Shown here piece by piece: positions 44,715-53,670 of a stretch of DNA of 64,000 nucleotides. Position 1 is the first letter of the stretch, and every line of letters starts with the position of its first letter. The translations under genes and the position numbers were made by a program. Source of the stretch: Caldifarciminota bacterium. Lineage in GTDB: Bacteria > Hydrothermota > Tepidihabitantia > SM23-42. Location: the NCBI GenBank assembly GCA_020349965.1, contig CP070705.1, forward strand, positions 1,406,584 through 1,470,583, in the 5' to 3' direction. The notes under the pieces are model-generated. The model searched no databases. It was given only the letters and a program-made list of their open reading frames with translations, and had not been told where the DNA came from.

Positions 44715-45647
44715 ATGCCTGACCGCAAGGTCTACGTAATCATCAACCCACATGCCGGTTATGGCAAGGCCGGCAAGAGATGGCCTCTTATATTGGAATG
44801 CCTGAAGACCGCAGGATTTAGTGTCACCTGGCGTAAGACCGAGAGAATGTGGCATGCTTACTCTATTGCTCAGGAATACGCGAAGGAAGGTGCAAAGCTA
44901 ATCATCAGCGTCGGCGGCGAGGGTGTTATGAACGAAATCGTGAACGGTCTCTTTGCGTACAAAGAGGCGTTCGGCACGATGCCGACACTTGCCATGATTC
45001 CGGCGGGAACCGGAACCGACCTTTCAAGAACCCTGCGGATCTCCAAGAATCCCCGCGAGGCGGTCGATCAGATCATGAATGGGCGCGAAATGTCGATGGA
45101 TGCCGGAGTTATCGTCTTCGACCGGGGGGGTAAGACCTGGAAGCGTTATTTCATCAACGCGGCAGATACTGGTTTGGGCGGAGCCGTGGCAAGGCTCAGC
45201 AATAGCCTCCCCAAAATCCTCGGCGGATTCATGACCTTCTTACTTGCAAGCCTCGCGGCATTATTCAGTTTCAAACGGATGAAACTGCAGATATGGGTCG
45301 ACGGAAAACTGATTGATAGCGGCCTCATGACCATTGTCGGCGCGCTCAACGGACAGTATTTCGGAGGCGGAATGCATGCTGCTCCCATGGCTGTGGTCGA
45401 TGACGGCATTATGGAATTCATGTACGTCAAGGACACCGGGTTCTTCAAATTCTTAGGCAAGGTTTTGGCGAAGGTGTATGAGGGAGAACACCTCGCATAC
45501 CACAAGGTTCATCTGTGCAGAGGTAGGCGATTGCAGGTCCGTGGTGACAAGGTATTTCTGGCTGAAGCGGACGGGGAAGTTGAAAGGGCGGACATGATCC
45601 ACCTCGATGTTTTGCCCGGGGCGGTCAGGATCCTGGTGCCTAAGTAG
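44715..45647 (+). CDS. Diacylglycerol/lipid kinase family protein (YegS/DgkB type)
   Basis: A 310-residue soluble lipid kinase with VYVIINPHAGYGKAG, SVGGEGVMNEIVNGL (GGDGTxNEV-like, with Glu for Asp) and MIPAGTGTDLSRTLRI, the nucleotide-binding signatures of DAGK catalytic domains. It phosphorylates diacylglycerol, sphingosine-like or other lipids. The C-terminal beta domain has NGQYFGGGMHAAPMAVVDDG. It is monocistronic and converges with nadD with no gap. Confidence 0.88.
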   Translation: MPDRKVYVIINPHAGYGKAGKRWPLILECLKTAGFSVTWRKTERMWHAYSIAQEYAKEGAKLIISVGGEGVMNEIVNGLFAYKEAFGTMPTLAMIPAGTGTDLSRTLRISKNPREAVDQIMNGREMSMDAGVIVFDRGGKTWKRYFINAADTGLGGAVARLSNSLPKILGGFMTFLLASLAALFSFKRMKLQIWVDGKLIDSGLMTIVGALNGQYFGGGMHAAPMAVVDDGIMEFMYVKDTGFFKFLGKVLAKVYEGEHLAYHKVHLCRGRRLQVRGDKVFLAEADGEVERADMIHLDVLPGAVRILVPK

Positions 45648-46217
45648 TTACATCTTGTAAAGGTTGTTTTGCCTGATGTATTCGAGTACATCTGGTTCCA
45701 CCAGGTAACGCACAGAAAGGTTTTTCTGTATTCTCGACCGGATCATTGTCGATGAAATGTCGATGAGAGGTGCCGTGCTGATCATGATTCGGTCGAAGAA
45801 TTTCGACTCCTTTTTAACTTCATGATGTGATCTGCGCATAACGACGATCCTGCACTCCCGGAATAGTTCTTCCGGATCCTTCCATGTTTCGATCTCAAGC
45901 CACTGGTCGCTGCCGATCATCAGATATAGTTCGTCCGTTGTCTGTTCTTTCAAGGCTTTGATTGTTTCGATCGTATATGTAGTATCGGAGATTCTTCTCT
46001 CGACGTCACTCAATGCGAAGTGTTCATTCCCGGAGATCGCAAGCTTCGTCATTTCATAGCGGTTGTGGTAGGCCGAATAGGTGGATTTGTGCGGCGGGTG
46101 TCCCGACGGGACGAATAGAACCCTGTGGAGATGGAACTCTTCGAAGACGTGTTGGGCAATTATAAGATGGCCGATGTGCGGCGGATCAAAGAGACCGCCG
46201 AATACCCCGCTTTTCAT
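45648..46217 (-). CDS. nadD: Nicotinate-nucleotide adenylyltransferase
   Basis: A 189-residue NaMN adenylyltransferase for NAD synthesis. It has SGVFGGLFDPPHIGHLIIAQ (HxGH motif), FVPSGHPPHK, LMIGSDQWLEIETW and the C-terminal ISSTMIRSRIQKN. ATG 46215-46217 overlaps the stop of the BamD-like gene (TGATG). It ends the long minus operon that starts with the SPFH gene. Confidence 0.95.
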   Translation of the reverse strand: MKSGVFGGLFDPPHIGHLIIAQHVFEEFHLHRVLFVPSGHPPHKSTYSAYHNRYEMTKLAISGNEHFALSDVERRISDTTYTIETIKALKEQTTDELYLMIGSDQWLEIETWKDPEELFRECRIVVMRRSHHEVKKESKFFDRIMISTAPLIDISSTMIRSRIQKNLSVRYLVEPDVLEYIRQNNLYKM

Positions 46218-46969
46218 CAGTCGCTGCTCTCTTCATTGTTTTTTTCGAGCTCGGCGATCCGCTCGGACGCCTCTTCACGCCAGCGGTCATCATCGAGAAG
46301 TCCTTTGTATAGTTCAAGAGCCGCGCCAACCTGGTCTTGCTTTTCATGAATTTGAGCGGCACGATACGCTGCTTCCGCAGCCGATTCGGTCTCGGGGTAG
46401 TTGCTCATGATATATTCATAGTAGAGCAAAGCGGCCTCAGGTTCTTTCAGCTTTTCATAAAGTTTGCCGTTTTCCAATTCCTTCTTGGCGAGCCGATTGC
46501 GGGCGGTGAGTATTTCCTTTCGCACTTCTTCGGTGTGCTCCGAATTCGGATATCGGGTAAGGAATTCGTCGAATACGCGGATCGCCTTCCTCAAATTACC
46601 CAGATCTTTCTCATAATCGGGTGCCGCGAGGAGGTGCGCTTTGGCGCGGTAGAAAAAAGCCTCTTCCAATTGAGGAGAGTTCGGAAAGTGCCTTAGCAAG
46701 TAATCAAACTCAACGATGGCCTGATCGTATTCTTTGCGTTCGAGATAGGTGCGTCCTAGCCAATACTGAGCGTCATCGACGAACTCCGACGAAGGGTGGT
46801 AGAATAGAATCCGCTCAAAAGCTGCTACTGCACTTTCGTATTTCTTTGCGTCGTAGAGAGAGCGCGCACGCTGGAATTCCTCTGCCGGCTCGAGCGGTGT
46901 CAGGGTCTCACGTGGCGCGCATGAGAGTGTAAGAACCAGAACTGGGCAGAAAATCAGGATCGGTCTCAT
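46217..46969 (-). CDS. bamD: BamD-like outer-membrane assembly lipoprotein (TPR)
   Basis: A 250-residue lipoprotein with signal VLTLSC and at least four TPR-like repeats (for example EFQRARSLYDAKKYESAVAAF and QYWLGRTYLERKEYDQAI), as in BamD/YfiO. BamD anchors in the outer membrane and links substrates to BamA. YbgF/CpoB-like proteins are an alternative, but the lipobox and the roughly 250-residue length favour BamD. It overlaps the upstream TPR lipoprotein by four bases. Confidence 0.8.
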   Translation of the reverse strand: MRPILIFCPVLVLTLSCAPRETLTPLEPAEEFQRARSLYDAKKYESAVAAFERILFYHPSSEFVDDAQYWLGRTYLERKEYDQAIVEFDYLLRHFPNSPQLEEAFFYRAKAHLLAAPDYEKDLGNLRKAIRVFDEFLTRYPNSEHTEEVRKEILTARNRLAKKELENGKLYEKLKEPEAALLYYEYIMSNYPETESAAEAAYRAAQIHEKQDQVGAALELYKGLLDDDRWREEASERIAELEKNNEESSD

Positions 46970-47847
46970 GTTTTCTCCTTTATTTCATTGATGCGTTCCT
47001 TTGCTTTTATTGTCATTTCGCCTTTCTGGTAAGGATCGAGGCGCAGAACTTTTTTATACAATTCAAGAGCGGTGTCGTAGTTCTCCCTTACGTAGTAGAT
47101 CTCGGCGGTGTAGTAATAGGCGTCATCCAGCATCGATTTCGGCTCCTGGTTTGCGATGATATGTCCGAAATATATCTCGGCGCTATCCAGTGCTCCGGCC
47201 GCAAAGTGTTTCTTGCCGAGGGTGAATTGTATCTCACTCACGAGGAGGAGATTTGCGGCAGTCTTCAAGCGCTCATACTCCGTGACCGCCATTGGCAATG
47301 CCAATCGGTAATCTCCTGTTGCTGCCAATGATCTGATCAATTTGGGTTTTGAGTTCTTTGCCTCCTCCGACGTTGAATCGATTTGCAGGGCTCGAGTGTA
47401 TGCTTTGATCGCTGCTTCATGATTGCCGCTCTGGAAATTGATATCTCCGATCAAGAAGAGATTGCTTGCCTGCTCGTACTCGGGTACGAGTTTAGTGATC
47501 TCCTGATAGAGGAAAAGCGCTCTATCCGGAGCATTGATCTTCAGGGCGTTCTGGGACAGTATGTTATATATCCTTATGATGCTGTCCTTGAATATGGTGT
47601 CGTTATCGAGCGAAGTTCCGAAATACTTCATTGCTTCGGCATACTCGTTCTTCCGAAGATAGCAATATCCGATCAGATATTGTATTTCCGCATTCCTTTC
47701 GTTGCGTAGCGATATGATCTCGGTTAGTGCCCGGTCATAGTTCCACTGGTTTATGAACCTGCGCGCGTTGATGATACGTTCTTCTTTTCGCGTGCAACTC
47801 AGGGGCAGTAGCAGTAAAAAGCAGAGGAGTGTCAAGGTTCTGTGCAT
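46966..47847 (-). CDS. TPR lipoprotein
   Basis: A 293-residue lipoprotein with signal LLLLPLSC and tandem tetratricopeptide repeats from residue 30 onward (YLIGYCYLRKNEYAEAMKYF, LFLIGDINFQSGNHEAAIKA, YYTAEIYYVRENYDTALELY). The repeats suggest a scaffold for envelope complexes. Tight linkage to bamD hints at a role in outer-membrane assembly, which is inference. The start ATG 47845-47847 lacks a strong Shine-Dalgarno site, 14 nt after divIVA. Confidence 0.75.
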   Translation of the reverse strand: MHRTLTLLCFLLLLPLSCTRKEERIINARRFINQWNYDRALTEIISLRNERNAEIQYLIGYCYLRKNEYAEAMKYFGTSLDNDTIFKDSIIRIYNILSQNALKINAPDRALFLYQEITKLVPEYEQASNLFLIGDINFQSGNHEAAIKAYTRALQIDSTSEEAKNSKPKLIRSLAATGDYRLALPMAVTEYERLKTAANLLLVSEIQFTLGKKHFAAGALDSAEIYFGHIIANQEPKSMLDDAYYYTAEIYYVRENYDTALELYKKVLRLDPYQKGEMTIKAKERINEIKEKT

Positions 47848-47861
47848 GCTTAGTTGCTGCT

Positions 47862-48311
47862 CTACTTCTTTTCTAGTCTTTCGAGCAGGCGTAGATAGGA
47901 TTCCAGTAACCCGCGGAATTCTGATACCAACAGCAATTTCTGATGTTCGACGATCTTCGTTTCTTCCCGGATCCTGCCGAGTTCGGTTTGGGCCTCTTTG
48001 AGGAACCGCTGAGCCTCAACGCGGGCATTTGCAATGATCGTTTCTGATTCCTTCTTTGCTCCGCTCTTCAGATCATCAGCGGCTTTCTGTGTCGTCGTCA
48101 ACGTATCTTGAAGTATCTTTTCCATTCGGCGGTAATCCTCGATTTTCAGATCCATATCTTTCACTCGTTCCGAAAGACCCGCGTTCGCTCGAAGTAATTC
48201 CTCCATTTCGGTCGCTACCATATCCAGGAATTCTCTCACCTCATGCGAATCATACCCGCGTACGGTCTTCTTGAATTCTTGCTTGCGAATCTCTAATGGC
48301 GTAATTGGCAT
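47862..48311 (-). CDS. divIVA: DivIVA-domain coiled-coil protein
   Basis: A 149-residue protein with the DivIVA lipid-binding start MPITPLEIRKQEF, VRGYDSHEVREFLDMV, and a long coiled coil to the end. DivIVA proteins mark curved membrane at poles and septa. It is unusual but known in diderms. GGAGG lies close to ATG 48309-48311. It lies between the GGDEF gene and the TPR lipoproteins. Confidence 0.88.
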   Translation of the reverse strand: MPITPLEIRKQEFKKTVRGYDSHEVREFLDMVATEMEELLRANAGLSERVKDMDLKIEDYRRMEKILQDTLTTTQKAADDLKSGAKKESETIIANARVEAQRFLKEAQTELGRIREETKIVEHQKLLLVSEFRGLLESYLRLLERLEKK

Positions 48312-48338
48312 TTTACCTCCTCCGACGTTGCATCGGTG

Positions 48339-49343
48339 CTACTCAAAACCACAGATACGACCGCCACCCTGACGCTTTGCTCTGCGGAGGGCGTTTTCGA
48401 CTTTCTTTATCATTTGCCGTGTGTCGCCGGCATCTTCGGGGAACCCCGCTATACCTATGGAGACGCTGATTTCCTCGACCCGAAGGTTATCCTTGAAAAA
48501 ATCGTGGTTACTTACGTTCCGTAAAATTCTCTGCGCCGTCTTGTAAGCATATGCTTTCCTTGTTTCAGGGAGAAGGGCTATGAATTCGTCTCCGCCGTAG
48601 CGCGCCAGTATGTCGACACTTCTCAGGCTGCGTTCAAGGATCCTGGCCATCTGCTTGAGCACATCGTCGCCCCTGCGCATGTCAAATTCTTCATTGACTG
48701 ATCGCAGTGAGTCGATATCGATCACGATGACAGAAAGGTTATGCTCGTAACGCGATGCGCGCTGCAACTCGGTGTTCAAGTGGCTGTCGAAGTATTGCCG
48801 GTTATAGACTCCGGTCAGTATGTCAATCCAATTCTGCTGTTTCACGCGGGAGTAGAAGCAGTTAGGTTGTATTAGATGTTCGACGAAAACATAAGGATGT
48901 GTCTTGAGAGTTTCGATGAGCTCGCTGGAAGTGATGCCTTCCACGTCATACATACACAGAACGAAGAACCGGTTATCGGGTTGTCTGATAAAGTCGTCGA
49001 GCACGTTCTCTATCGCAACATAATCGCGGCCGCTCTCAAGAAGAATCCTCAGTCCTTGCCGCGTCTTAGGTAATTTCCTGTATTCGCGCTTCAGCCAGCT
49101 GACCAATGATTTCGGCCGAACCTCTTCGGCGACTGCGGTAATGCGTGTACGGAAATTTTTTCGTAAGGTCTTGCAGAGTTGTTTGCTGCCGATGAATATG
49201 ACTTTCTCGCGGCGTTCGATGCCGTCATTGATCAACGGAGATATATTATCAAGAAGCTGTGCATTGCCTCTGTATAGATACAACGCATGCAAGGGAAGGC
49301 TTATCTCGATGCCTTCATAACCGATCTTCACGAAGCGGGTCAT
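48339..49343 (-). CDS. Diguanylate cyclase with N-terminal MEDS-like sensor domain
   Basis: A 334-residue protein. Residues 1-165 resemble the MEDS/DcmR sensor domain (LHALYLYRGNAQLLDNISPLINDGIERREKVIF in pieces). The GGDEF domain follows, with DILTGVYNRQYFDSHL and an intact YGGDEFIALLPE active site. RSVD five residues before GGDEF is the allosteric I-site, so the enzyme should make c-di-GMP with product inhibition. It starts 2 nt after the aminotransferase gene stops, with no separate promoter seen. Confidence 0.85.
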   Translation of the reverse strand: MTRFVKIGYEGIEISLPLHALYLYRGNAQLLDNISPLINDGIERREKVIFIGSKQLCKTLRKNFRTRITAVAEEVRPKSLVSWLKREYRKLPKTRQGLRILLESGRDYVAIENVLDDFIRQPDNRFFVLCMYDVEGITSSELIETLKTHPYVFVEHLIQPNCFYSRVKQQNWIDILTGVYNRQYFDSHLNTELQRASRYEHNLSVIVIDIDSLRSVNEEFDMRRGDDVLKQMARILERSLRSVDILARYGGDEFIALLPETRKAYAYKTAQRILRNVSNHDFFKDNLRVEEISVSIGIAGFPEDAGDTRQMIKKVENALRRAKRQGGGRICGFE

Positions 49344-49345
49344 CT

Positions 49346-50434
49346 CTACTTCTGGTCACTACAGGCGACGGCCTGCAGTATATCGAGTGCCTTGGATAAT
49401 TTTTCTACTGTGTAGTTACCCATGTGACCGATGCGGATGATCGTCCCTCTTAGGTTTGCCTGGCCATTGGCGAACAAAATCTTGTGTTGTTCCTTAATCT
49501 CCTTTATTATTGGGGTGCTGTCTTTACCCGGTGGCATCTTTGCGACGGTCAGCGCGTTCGAAGGTCGTTCTGGCAACAATTCGAATCCCATGCTGTGTAC
49601 CCTTTCGCGTACATACTCTGCGATCTCGGCATGTTTCTGGAAATTGTGCTGGAGGCCTTTCTCAAGAATCATATCGAGGCCTTTTTTCATACCACAGAGG
49701 ATCGTGATGGCCGGAGTGAAGGGTGTCTGGTTCTTATCACGGAATTTCCTGTAGGTTTCGATATTGAAATAATACTTGGGCAGATCAGAGTTTGCTGCAC
49801 GCGCGAGGGCGCGTTTGGACATTGATACAAATGCTATGCCCGGTGGTGCCATAAGTGCTTTCTGAGATGCTCCGACTAAGACATCGACGTTCCACTCATC
49901 TTGCGGGCAGTAGTCTGCTCCGATCCCCGCGACTCCGTCTACGACAAGACAAGCATCAAATGCCCTTGCGACTTCTCCGAATCTCTTGATGTCGTTGAGC
50001 GCTCCAGTAGAGGTTTCTGTCAGTGTGGTGAGTATTACCGGCGATTTTGGAGCCTTACGCAGCGCTTCCTCGATCTGACCCGGCTCGATCGACTTGCCGT
50101 ACTCTGCTTTGACAAGTATGGGTTCGATGCCATATGAGGTACATAGTTCGAACCAGCGTTCGCCGAACTTACCGGAGATAGCCACGATCGGTTTGTCTTT
50201 GCGGGAGAGGACGTTAGCACATGCAGCTTCCATACCGCCGGTACCGGAGGATGTGAATAAAAATATATCGCAGTTCGGGGCGGCCAGTATTTCTTTGAGA
50301 TCCTCGGTCAAGGCATTGTAAAGTTCACCAAAGGCATTCTCGCGGTGGTAGACAAGCGGGCATGATGTTTCACGCAATACCTCATCAGGGACGTCGATCG
50401 GACCCGGTGTGAACAGCGTATACCTACTCTTCAA
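49346..50434 (-). CDS. Class V aminotransferase (alanine/serine-glyoxylate type)
   Basis: A 362-residue PLP enzyme with TLFTPGPIDVP, SSGTGGMEAACAN, VVDGVAGIGAD (PLP-binding Asp) and GASQKALMAPPG (Schiff-base Lys). This matches the soluble hydrogenase small subunit/serine-glyoxylate aminotransferase branch. It transfers amino groups between alanine or serine and glyoxylate or similar acids; a phosphoserine enzyme is less likely. The ATG overlaps the archaemetzincin gene by 11 nt. Confidence 0.88.
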   Translation of the reverse strand: MKSRYTLFTPGPIDVPDEVLRETSCPLVYHRENAFGELYNALTEDLKEILAAPNCDIFLFTSSGTGGMEAACANVLSRKDKPIVAISGKFGERWFELCTSYGIEPILVKAEYGKSIEPGQIEEALRKAPKSPVILTTLTETSTGALNDIKRFGEVARAFDACLVVDGVAGIGADYCPQDEWNVDVLVGASQKALMAPPGIAFVSMSKRALARAANSDLPKYYFNIETYRKFRDKNQTPFTPAITILCGMKKGLDMILEKGLQHNFQKHAEIAEYVRERVHSMGFELLPERPSNALTVAKMPPGKDSTPIIKEIKEQHKILFANGQANLRGTIIRIGHMGNYTVEKLSKALDILQAVACSDQK

Positions 50435-50909
50435 TCATTCTCCTGCAACTATCGCACGGCCTTTCACTTTTTTGGTCTGTATCCTCGACGGTGTTCGAGA
50501 AATGCATTACACAGCGCGGGTGTTCACAGTGTCCGAGGCCGAGGAGATGGCCGGCTTCATGCACTACTTCCTTGGATACTCGTTCTTTCAATTTCGGCCC
50601 GCCGAGGCGATAGATCGACACGATCGCTGAGCGGTGAATGGGGTGAGCAATGCCAAATATAAAACGCGTGCCAACAACGCGAATGTCGACATCAACGACC
50701 CCCATCTTCAATTCATTCACATTGTCGTTGAGTTCGTTCAGTCTTCTGATGATGCGTCGCGGGTTATATTGCCTTGTCCATCCATCGTATGAATCTTCCG
50801 GTATCTCGAAATACCCGCCGAAACGCGAATCCATATTGAGGCAATTCTTCAATGAAGATTCAACGATATTATAACAGTCCAAGCCCTTTTGCTGGTAGAC
50901 TGATGTCAC
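50424..50909 (-). CDS. amzA: Archaemetzincin-family zinc metalloprotease
   Basis: A 161-residue metalloprotease with HEAGHLLGLGHC, the HExxHxxGxxH zinc site, followed by CX4C (HCEHPRC), VMHFSN and a CDSC pair. That layout defines archaemetzincins, a mostly archaeal family also seen in scattered bacteria. The N-terminus is a little short; the GTG at 50907-50909 overlaps the stop of the SPFH gene by one base, so coupled translation is likely. The substrate is unknown. A TATAAT inside the first codons (near 50870) has no matching -35 box. Confidence 0.82.
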   Translation of the reverse strand: MTSVYQQKGLDCYNIVESSLKNCLNMDSRFGGYFEIPEDSYDGWTRQYNPRRIIRRLNELNDNVNELKMGVVDVDIRVVGTRFIFGIAHPIHRSAIVSIYRLGGPKLKERVSKEVVHEAGHLLGLGHCEHPRCVMHFSNTVEDTDQKSERPCDSCRRMIEE

Positions 50910-51658
50910 TATTCTTTTTCGAGTTTCTTAATGAAAGGTGTGAAAAGATCGATTGGTACTGGGAAGATAGTTGTCGAGTTCTTCTCCGTGGCCACCTCGG
51001 TGAGGGTCTGCAGAAAGCGCAGCTGTATGCCGACCGATGTCTCACCGATGATCTTAGCGGCTTTGTTGAGTTTGTCCGCGGCTTGCAGTTCTCCTTCGGC
51101 ATGGATCACTTTTGCCCGACGCTCGCGCTCGGCTTCGGCCTGGCGGGCGATCGCCCGCTGCATTTCCTGCGGTATGTCAACATGTTTGATCTCAACGGTG
51201 GAGACCTTTATGCCCCATGGATCGGTCTGCTGGTCAATTATCTTCTGAAGCCGGAGGTTTATTTTTTCTCGTTGCCCGAGTATCTCATCGAGTTCATACT
51301 CACCAAGTACACTGCGCAGTGTTGTCTGCGCCAGCTGGCTCGTAGCATAGAGAAAATCTTCGACTTCGAGTATTGCCTTGGCCGGATCGAAAACGCGGAA
51401 ATAGCCAACCGCATTTACTTTGATCGAAATATTATCCTTAGTGATGACATCTTGAGGTGGCACATCCATCGTAATCACGCGCAACGCGACTTTGGTCATT
51501 TTGTCGATGCCAGGCCAGAGGATGAATATCCCAGGGCCTTTGACCTTGATGAATCGGCCGAGTCTGAATACGGTGGCTCTTTCATACTCTTTAAGGACCT
51601 TTATTGAGCTGAGTACGATAAGAACTATTACTACGATAAGAATTGTAGTGACTCCCAT
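50909..51658 (-). CDS. SPFH-domain (stomatin/slipin-like) membrane protein
   Basis: A 249-residue stomatin-like protein. An N-terminal membrane segment ([16 protein letters not shown]) precedes the SPFH domain with [36 protein letters not shown]-like and [17 protein letters not shown], then a coiled-coil tail ([21 protein letters not shown] in part). It organises membrane domains and is often paired with NfeD proteases, none of which is seen here. AAGGAGG precedes ATG 51656-51658. It heads the long operon to nadD. Confidence 0.9.
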   Translation of the reverse strand: MGVTTILIVVIVLIVLSSIKVLKEYERATVFRLGRFIKVKGPGIFILWPGIDKMTKVALRVITMDVPPQDVITKDNISIKVNAVGYFRVFDPAKAILEVEDFLYATSQLAQTTLRSVLGEYELDEILGQREKINLRLQKIIDQQTDPWGIKVSTVEIKHVDIPQEMQRAIARQAEAERERRAKVIHAEGELQAADKLNKAAKIIGETSVGIQLRFLQTLTEVATEKNSTTIFPVPIDLFTPFIKKLEKE

Positions 51659-51677
51659 TGTGTCCTCCTTTTGCCAT

Positions 51678-51705
51678 ATTCTATGTAAATCACCCATGAA
51701 GTCAA
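51678..51705 (-). promoter_or_regulatory. Promoter of the SPFH-to-nadD operon
   Basis: On the minus strand TTGACT (51700-51705), 16 bp, TAGAAT (51678-51683), then 19 nt to ATG with AAGGAGG. The leader is short with a Shine-Dalgarno sequence. Confidence 0.75.
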
Positions 51706-51796
51706 TACAATAGTTGGCTGCATTCTCTCCGTATTCTACGGAAGATCGCGCGTATTTGGTTTTATAATGAAATTGGGTTTTGCGGCTTATATTCAC

Positions 51797-52031
51797 CCGA
51801 GAGGTGTGGAAGAAGTATCGAGTGCGAAAAGCAAGACATTTCTCGTATCGAACCAGCGGTCGCCACCCCTGCGGGTGATGCAGGGTAGCTGAAGCATATG
51901 TTGTGGTTCAGGACGAGCCGGCTGCACCGATTTCATCCATTCCAATTCTCCGAAAGAGCGGAGCGTATCGTTAACAGTCGGCACGTACACCCCAGAGTAT
52001 CATATCTTGGGCTTCTGATAGTACTTCTAAA
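51797..52031. other. Unassigned 235-bp region with local hairpins and a 65-codon minus-strand ORF
   Basis: This stretch between two divergent promoters has no recognisable gene. A 65-codon minus-strand ORF (51793-51990) begins without a good promoter or Shine-Dalgarno site. The region also contains stems CCCTGC/GCAGGG and CTCCG/CGGAG. It may be a remnant, a small protein gene or a structured RNA; I cannot decide. Confidence 0.35.
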
Positions 52032-52059
52032 TTGACATTGGGGATTTTTTGAATAGATT
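52032..52059 (+). promoter_or_regulatory. Promoter of the GHL10 gene (leaderless)
   Basis: TTGACA (52032-52037), 16 bp, TAGATT (52054-52059), 5 nt to ATG 52065. No Shine-Dalgarno sequence is present. Confidence 0.65.
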
Positions 52060-52064
52060 ATAGC

Positions 52065-53126
52065 ATGTTGTTGCTCACACTGCTGCTAACCTTTTCGCTC
52101 GATTTCCGCGGTATTTGGATCCCGCGTTGGTCGATCGATGATCACCAGAACATCTTTGCTACCCTCGACGGGAGGTTCAATCATATTTTCTTGCAGGTAT
52201 TTGCCCTTGGGGAAGCATACTACCCCTCGAGTTTGGTGCCGGTCAGGAAGCAGGATGATCAATGGTTAAGAGATTTCCTGATTGAGGCACACAGGAGGGG
52301 CATCAAAGTCTCAGCTTGGTTGAATGTCTTCTACTCCTGGGGATATGCACCGCGTACACGGGACATGCGCCATCCGATCAATCTTCACCCTAACTGGTAT
52401 GTCGAAGATAGAGAGGGCAGGTCGATCCTCAGTTACAGTATCGAGGAATTGGAGAATAGAGGTATTGAAGGTTACTACCTGACGCCTGCGAACACAATGG
52501 TTCGCGGCCACATATACAACATTGTCGATGAGATATTGGACCTATATGACTTCGACGGTGTTCACTTAGATTATATACGGTATCCCGCGCGTCGCTTCAA
52601 CAACGACGTCGCAATTCGGAGCAGGTTCATGCGTGAATTCGGTGTCGATCCTTCTGATCTCTCTTCAGCCGGATTCGAACAGCGATTCGGTATATGGGGC
52701 AGCGAAGATCTGGAGCGGAGGCTGCAGGAGCTGGTACGAGGGGATCTTTCTGATTTCGTTCAAATGCTTGGCACTCGGGTCAGACGTAAACGTCCCCATG
52801 TGATGGTATCGGTAGCGGTGAAGGCAGACTGTCAGTCGGCCGGTACCGATTACTATCAGGACTGGTCGCGATGGGTGAATGAAGATATCGTTGATTTTGT
52901 GTGCCTCATGGCATACAGCAGGAACATCGGGAACATCCTGAACAAAACACTGAGGGCGGTGAATGATCCGCGCAAGATAACGGTAGGTTTGGGTATATAC
53001 CGTTTGAGCACAGAGCAAATAGCCGCCCAGGTTGAGCAAGTTGCTGCTTTGCCGTTCTCCGGTGTCGTGTTTTTTTCCTATGAAGAGCTGAGGAAGAACA
53101 CATCTTACCTCCAAACCTTGCACTGA
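52065..53126 (+). CDS. Secreted glycosyl-hydrolase-like 10 (GHL10/DUF187) protein
   Basis: A 353-residue exported TIM-barrel protein. A short signal (LLLTLLLTFSL) leads to FRGIWIPRW, GIKVSAWLNVFYSWGYAPRTRD, NPANTMVRGHI-like, FDGVHLDYIRYP and the C-terminal VVFFSYEEL, all typical of the GHL10 family. Such enzymes are thought to cleave glycans, possibly peptidoglycan-linked, but activity is not established for most. It is monocistronic. Confidence 0.85.
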   Translation: MLLLTLLLTFSLDFRGIWIPRWSIDDHQNIFATLDGRFNHIFLQVFALGEAYYPSSLVPVRKQDDQWLRDFLIEAHRRGIKVSAWLNVFYSWGYAPRTRDMRHPINLHPNWYVEDREGRSILSYSIEELENRGIEGYYLTPANTMVRGHIYNIVDEILDLYDFDGVHLDYIRYPARRFNNDVAIRSRFMREFGVDPSDLSSAGFEQRFGIWGSEDLERRLQELVRGDLSDFVQMLGTRVRRKRPHVMVSVAVKADCQSAGTDYYQDWSRWVNEDIVDFVCLMAYSRNIGNILNKTLRAVNDPRKITVGLGIYRLSTEQIAAQVEQVAALPFSGVVFFSYEELRKNTSYLQTLH

Positions 53127-53149
53127 CCGTCCTTCCAGCGACAATTTTC

Positions 53150-53177
53150 TTGACATCAGGTATCTTACGAATAGAAT
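53150..53177 (+). promoter_or_regulatory. Promoter of folK-dNK-panB (leaderless)
   Basis: TTGACA (53150-53155), 16 bp, TAGAAT (53172-53177), 7 nt to ATG 53185. Confidence 0.75.
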
Positions 53178-53184
53178 AGTAATA

Positions 53185-53670
53185 ATGGAAAGGATCTACC
53201 TCCTCCTGGGTAGCAATGTTGGTAACCTCAAGGAGAACGTGGAGCGCGCAGTAAAGCTCATTGAGGCGTGCGGAATAGAGGTCCTCAAGAAATCAAAGAT
53301 GTACAAGACAAAACCTTGGGGCGTTCGGGACCAACCCGATTTCCTGAACATGGCACTGGAGGTGCGTAGTGGTCTTTCGGCGCCCGAACTGTTGCGGATA
53401 TTCAAGGAGATCGAGGTGGAGATCGGCCGGGAGAAATCAACCGGCAGATGGTTGTCCAGAGTCATAGATATTGACATTCTATTCATGGATGGTCTCGTAA
53501 TCAGACAGCCGGATCTGACAATTCCCCACCGTGAATTCTTCAACCGAGGTTTCGCAATGAGGATCCTGTCGGAGATCGCCCCGGATTTCAGACCACCCGG
53601 TACGGTGAAGTCACTGAGTGAGATTCTGAGCGGAGAACCTGATGAGGGAATTGAGGTTTATCGCGATTGA
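53185..53670 (+). CDS. folK: 2-amino-4-hydroxy-6-hydroxymethyldihydropteridine pyrophosphokinase
   Basis: A 161-residue HPPK of folate synthesis. It shows YLLLGSNVGNLKEN, KPWGVRDQPDFLNMALEV, GREKSTGRWLSRVIDIDIL (catalytic Asp pair) and IPHREFFNRGFAM. It overlaps the kinase gene by 29 nt. No other folate gene is in the window. Confidence 0.95.
   Translation: MERIYLLLGSNVGNLKENVERAVKLIEACGIEVLKKSKMYKTKPWGVRDQPDFLNMALEVRSGLSAPELLRIFKEIEVEIGREKSTGRWLSRVIDIDILFMDGLVIRQPDLTIPHREFFNRGFAMRILSEIAPDFRPPGTVKSLSEILSGEPDEGIEVYRD

Noticed and set aside
50870-50875. TATAAT box inside the first codons of amzA
   Set aside because: No -35 match at 16-17 bp, and the GTG overlapping the SPFH stop is a better coupled start.
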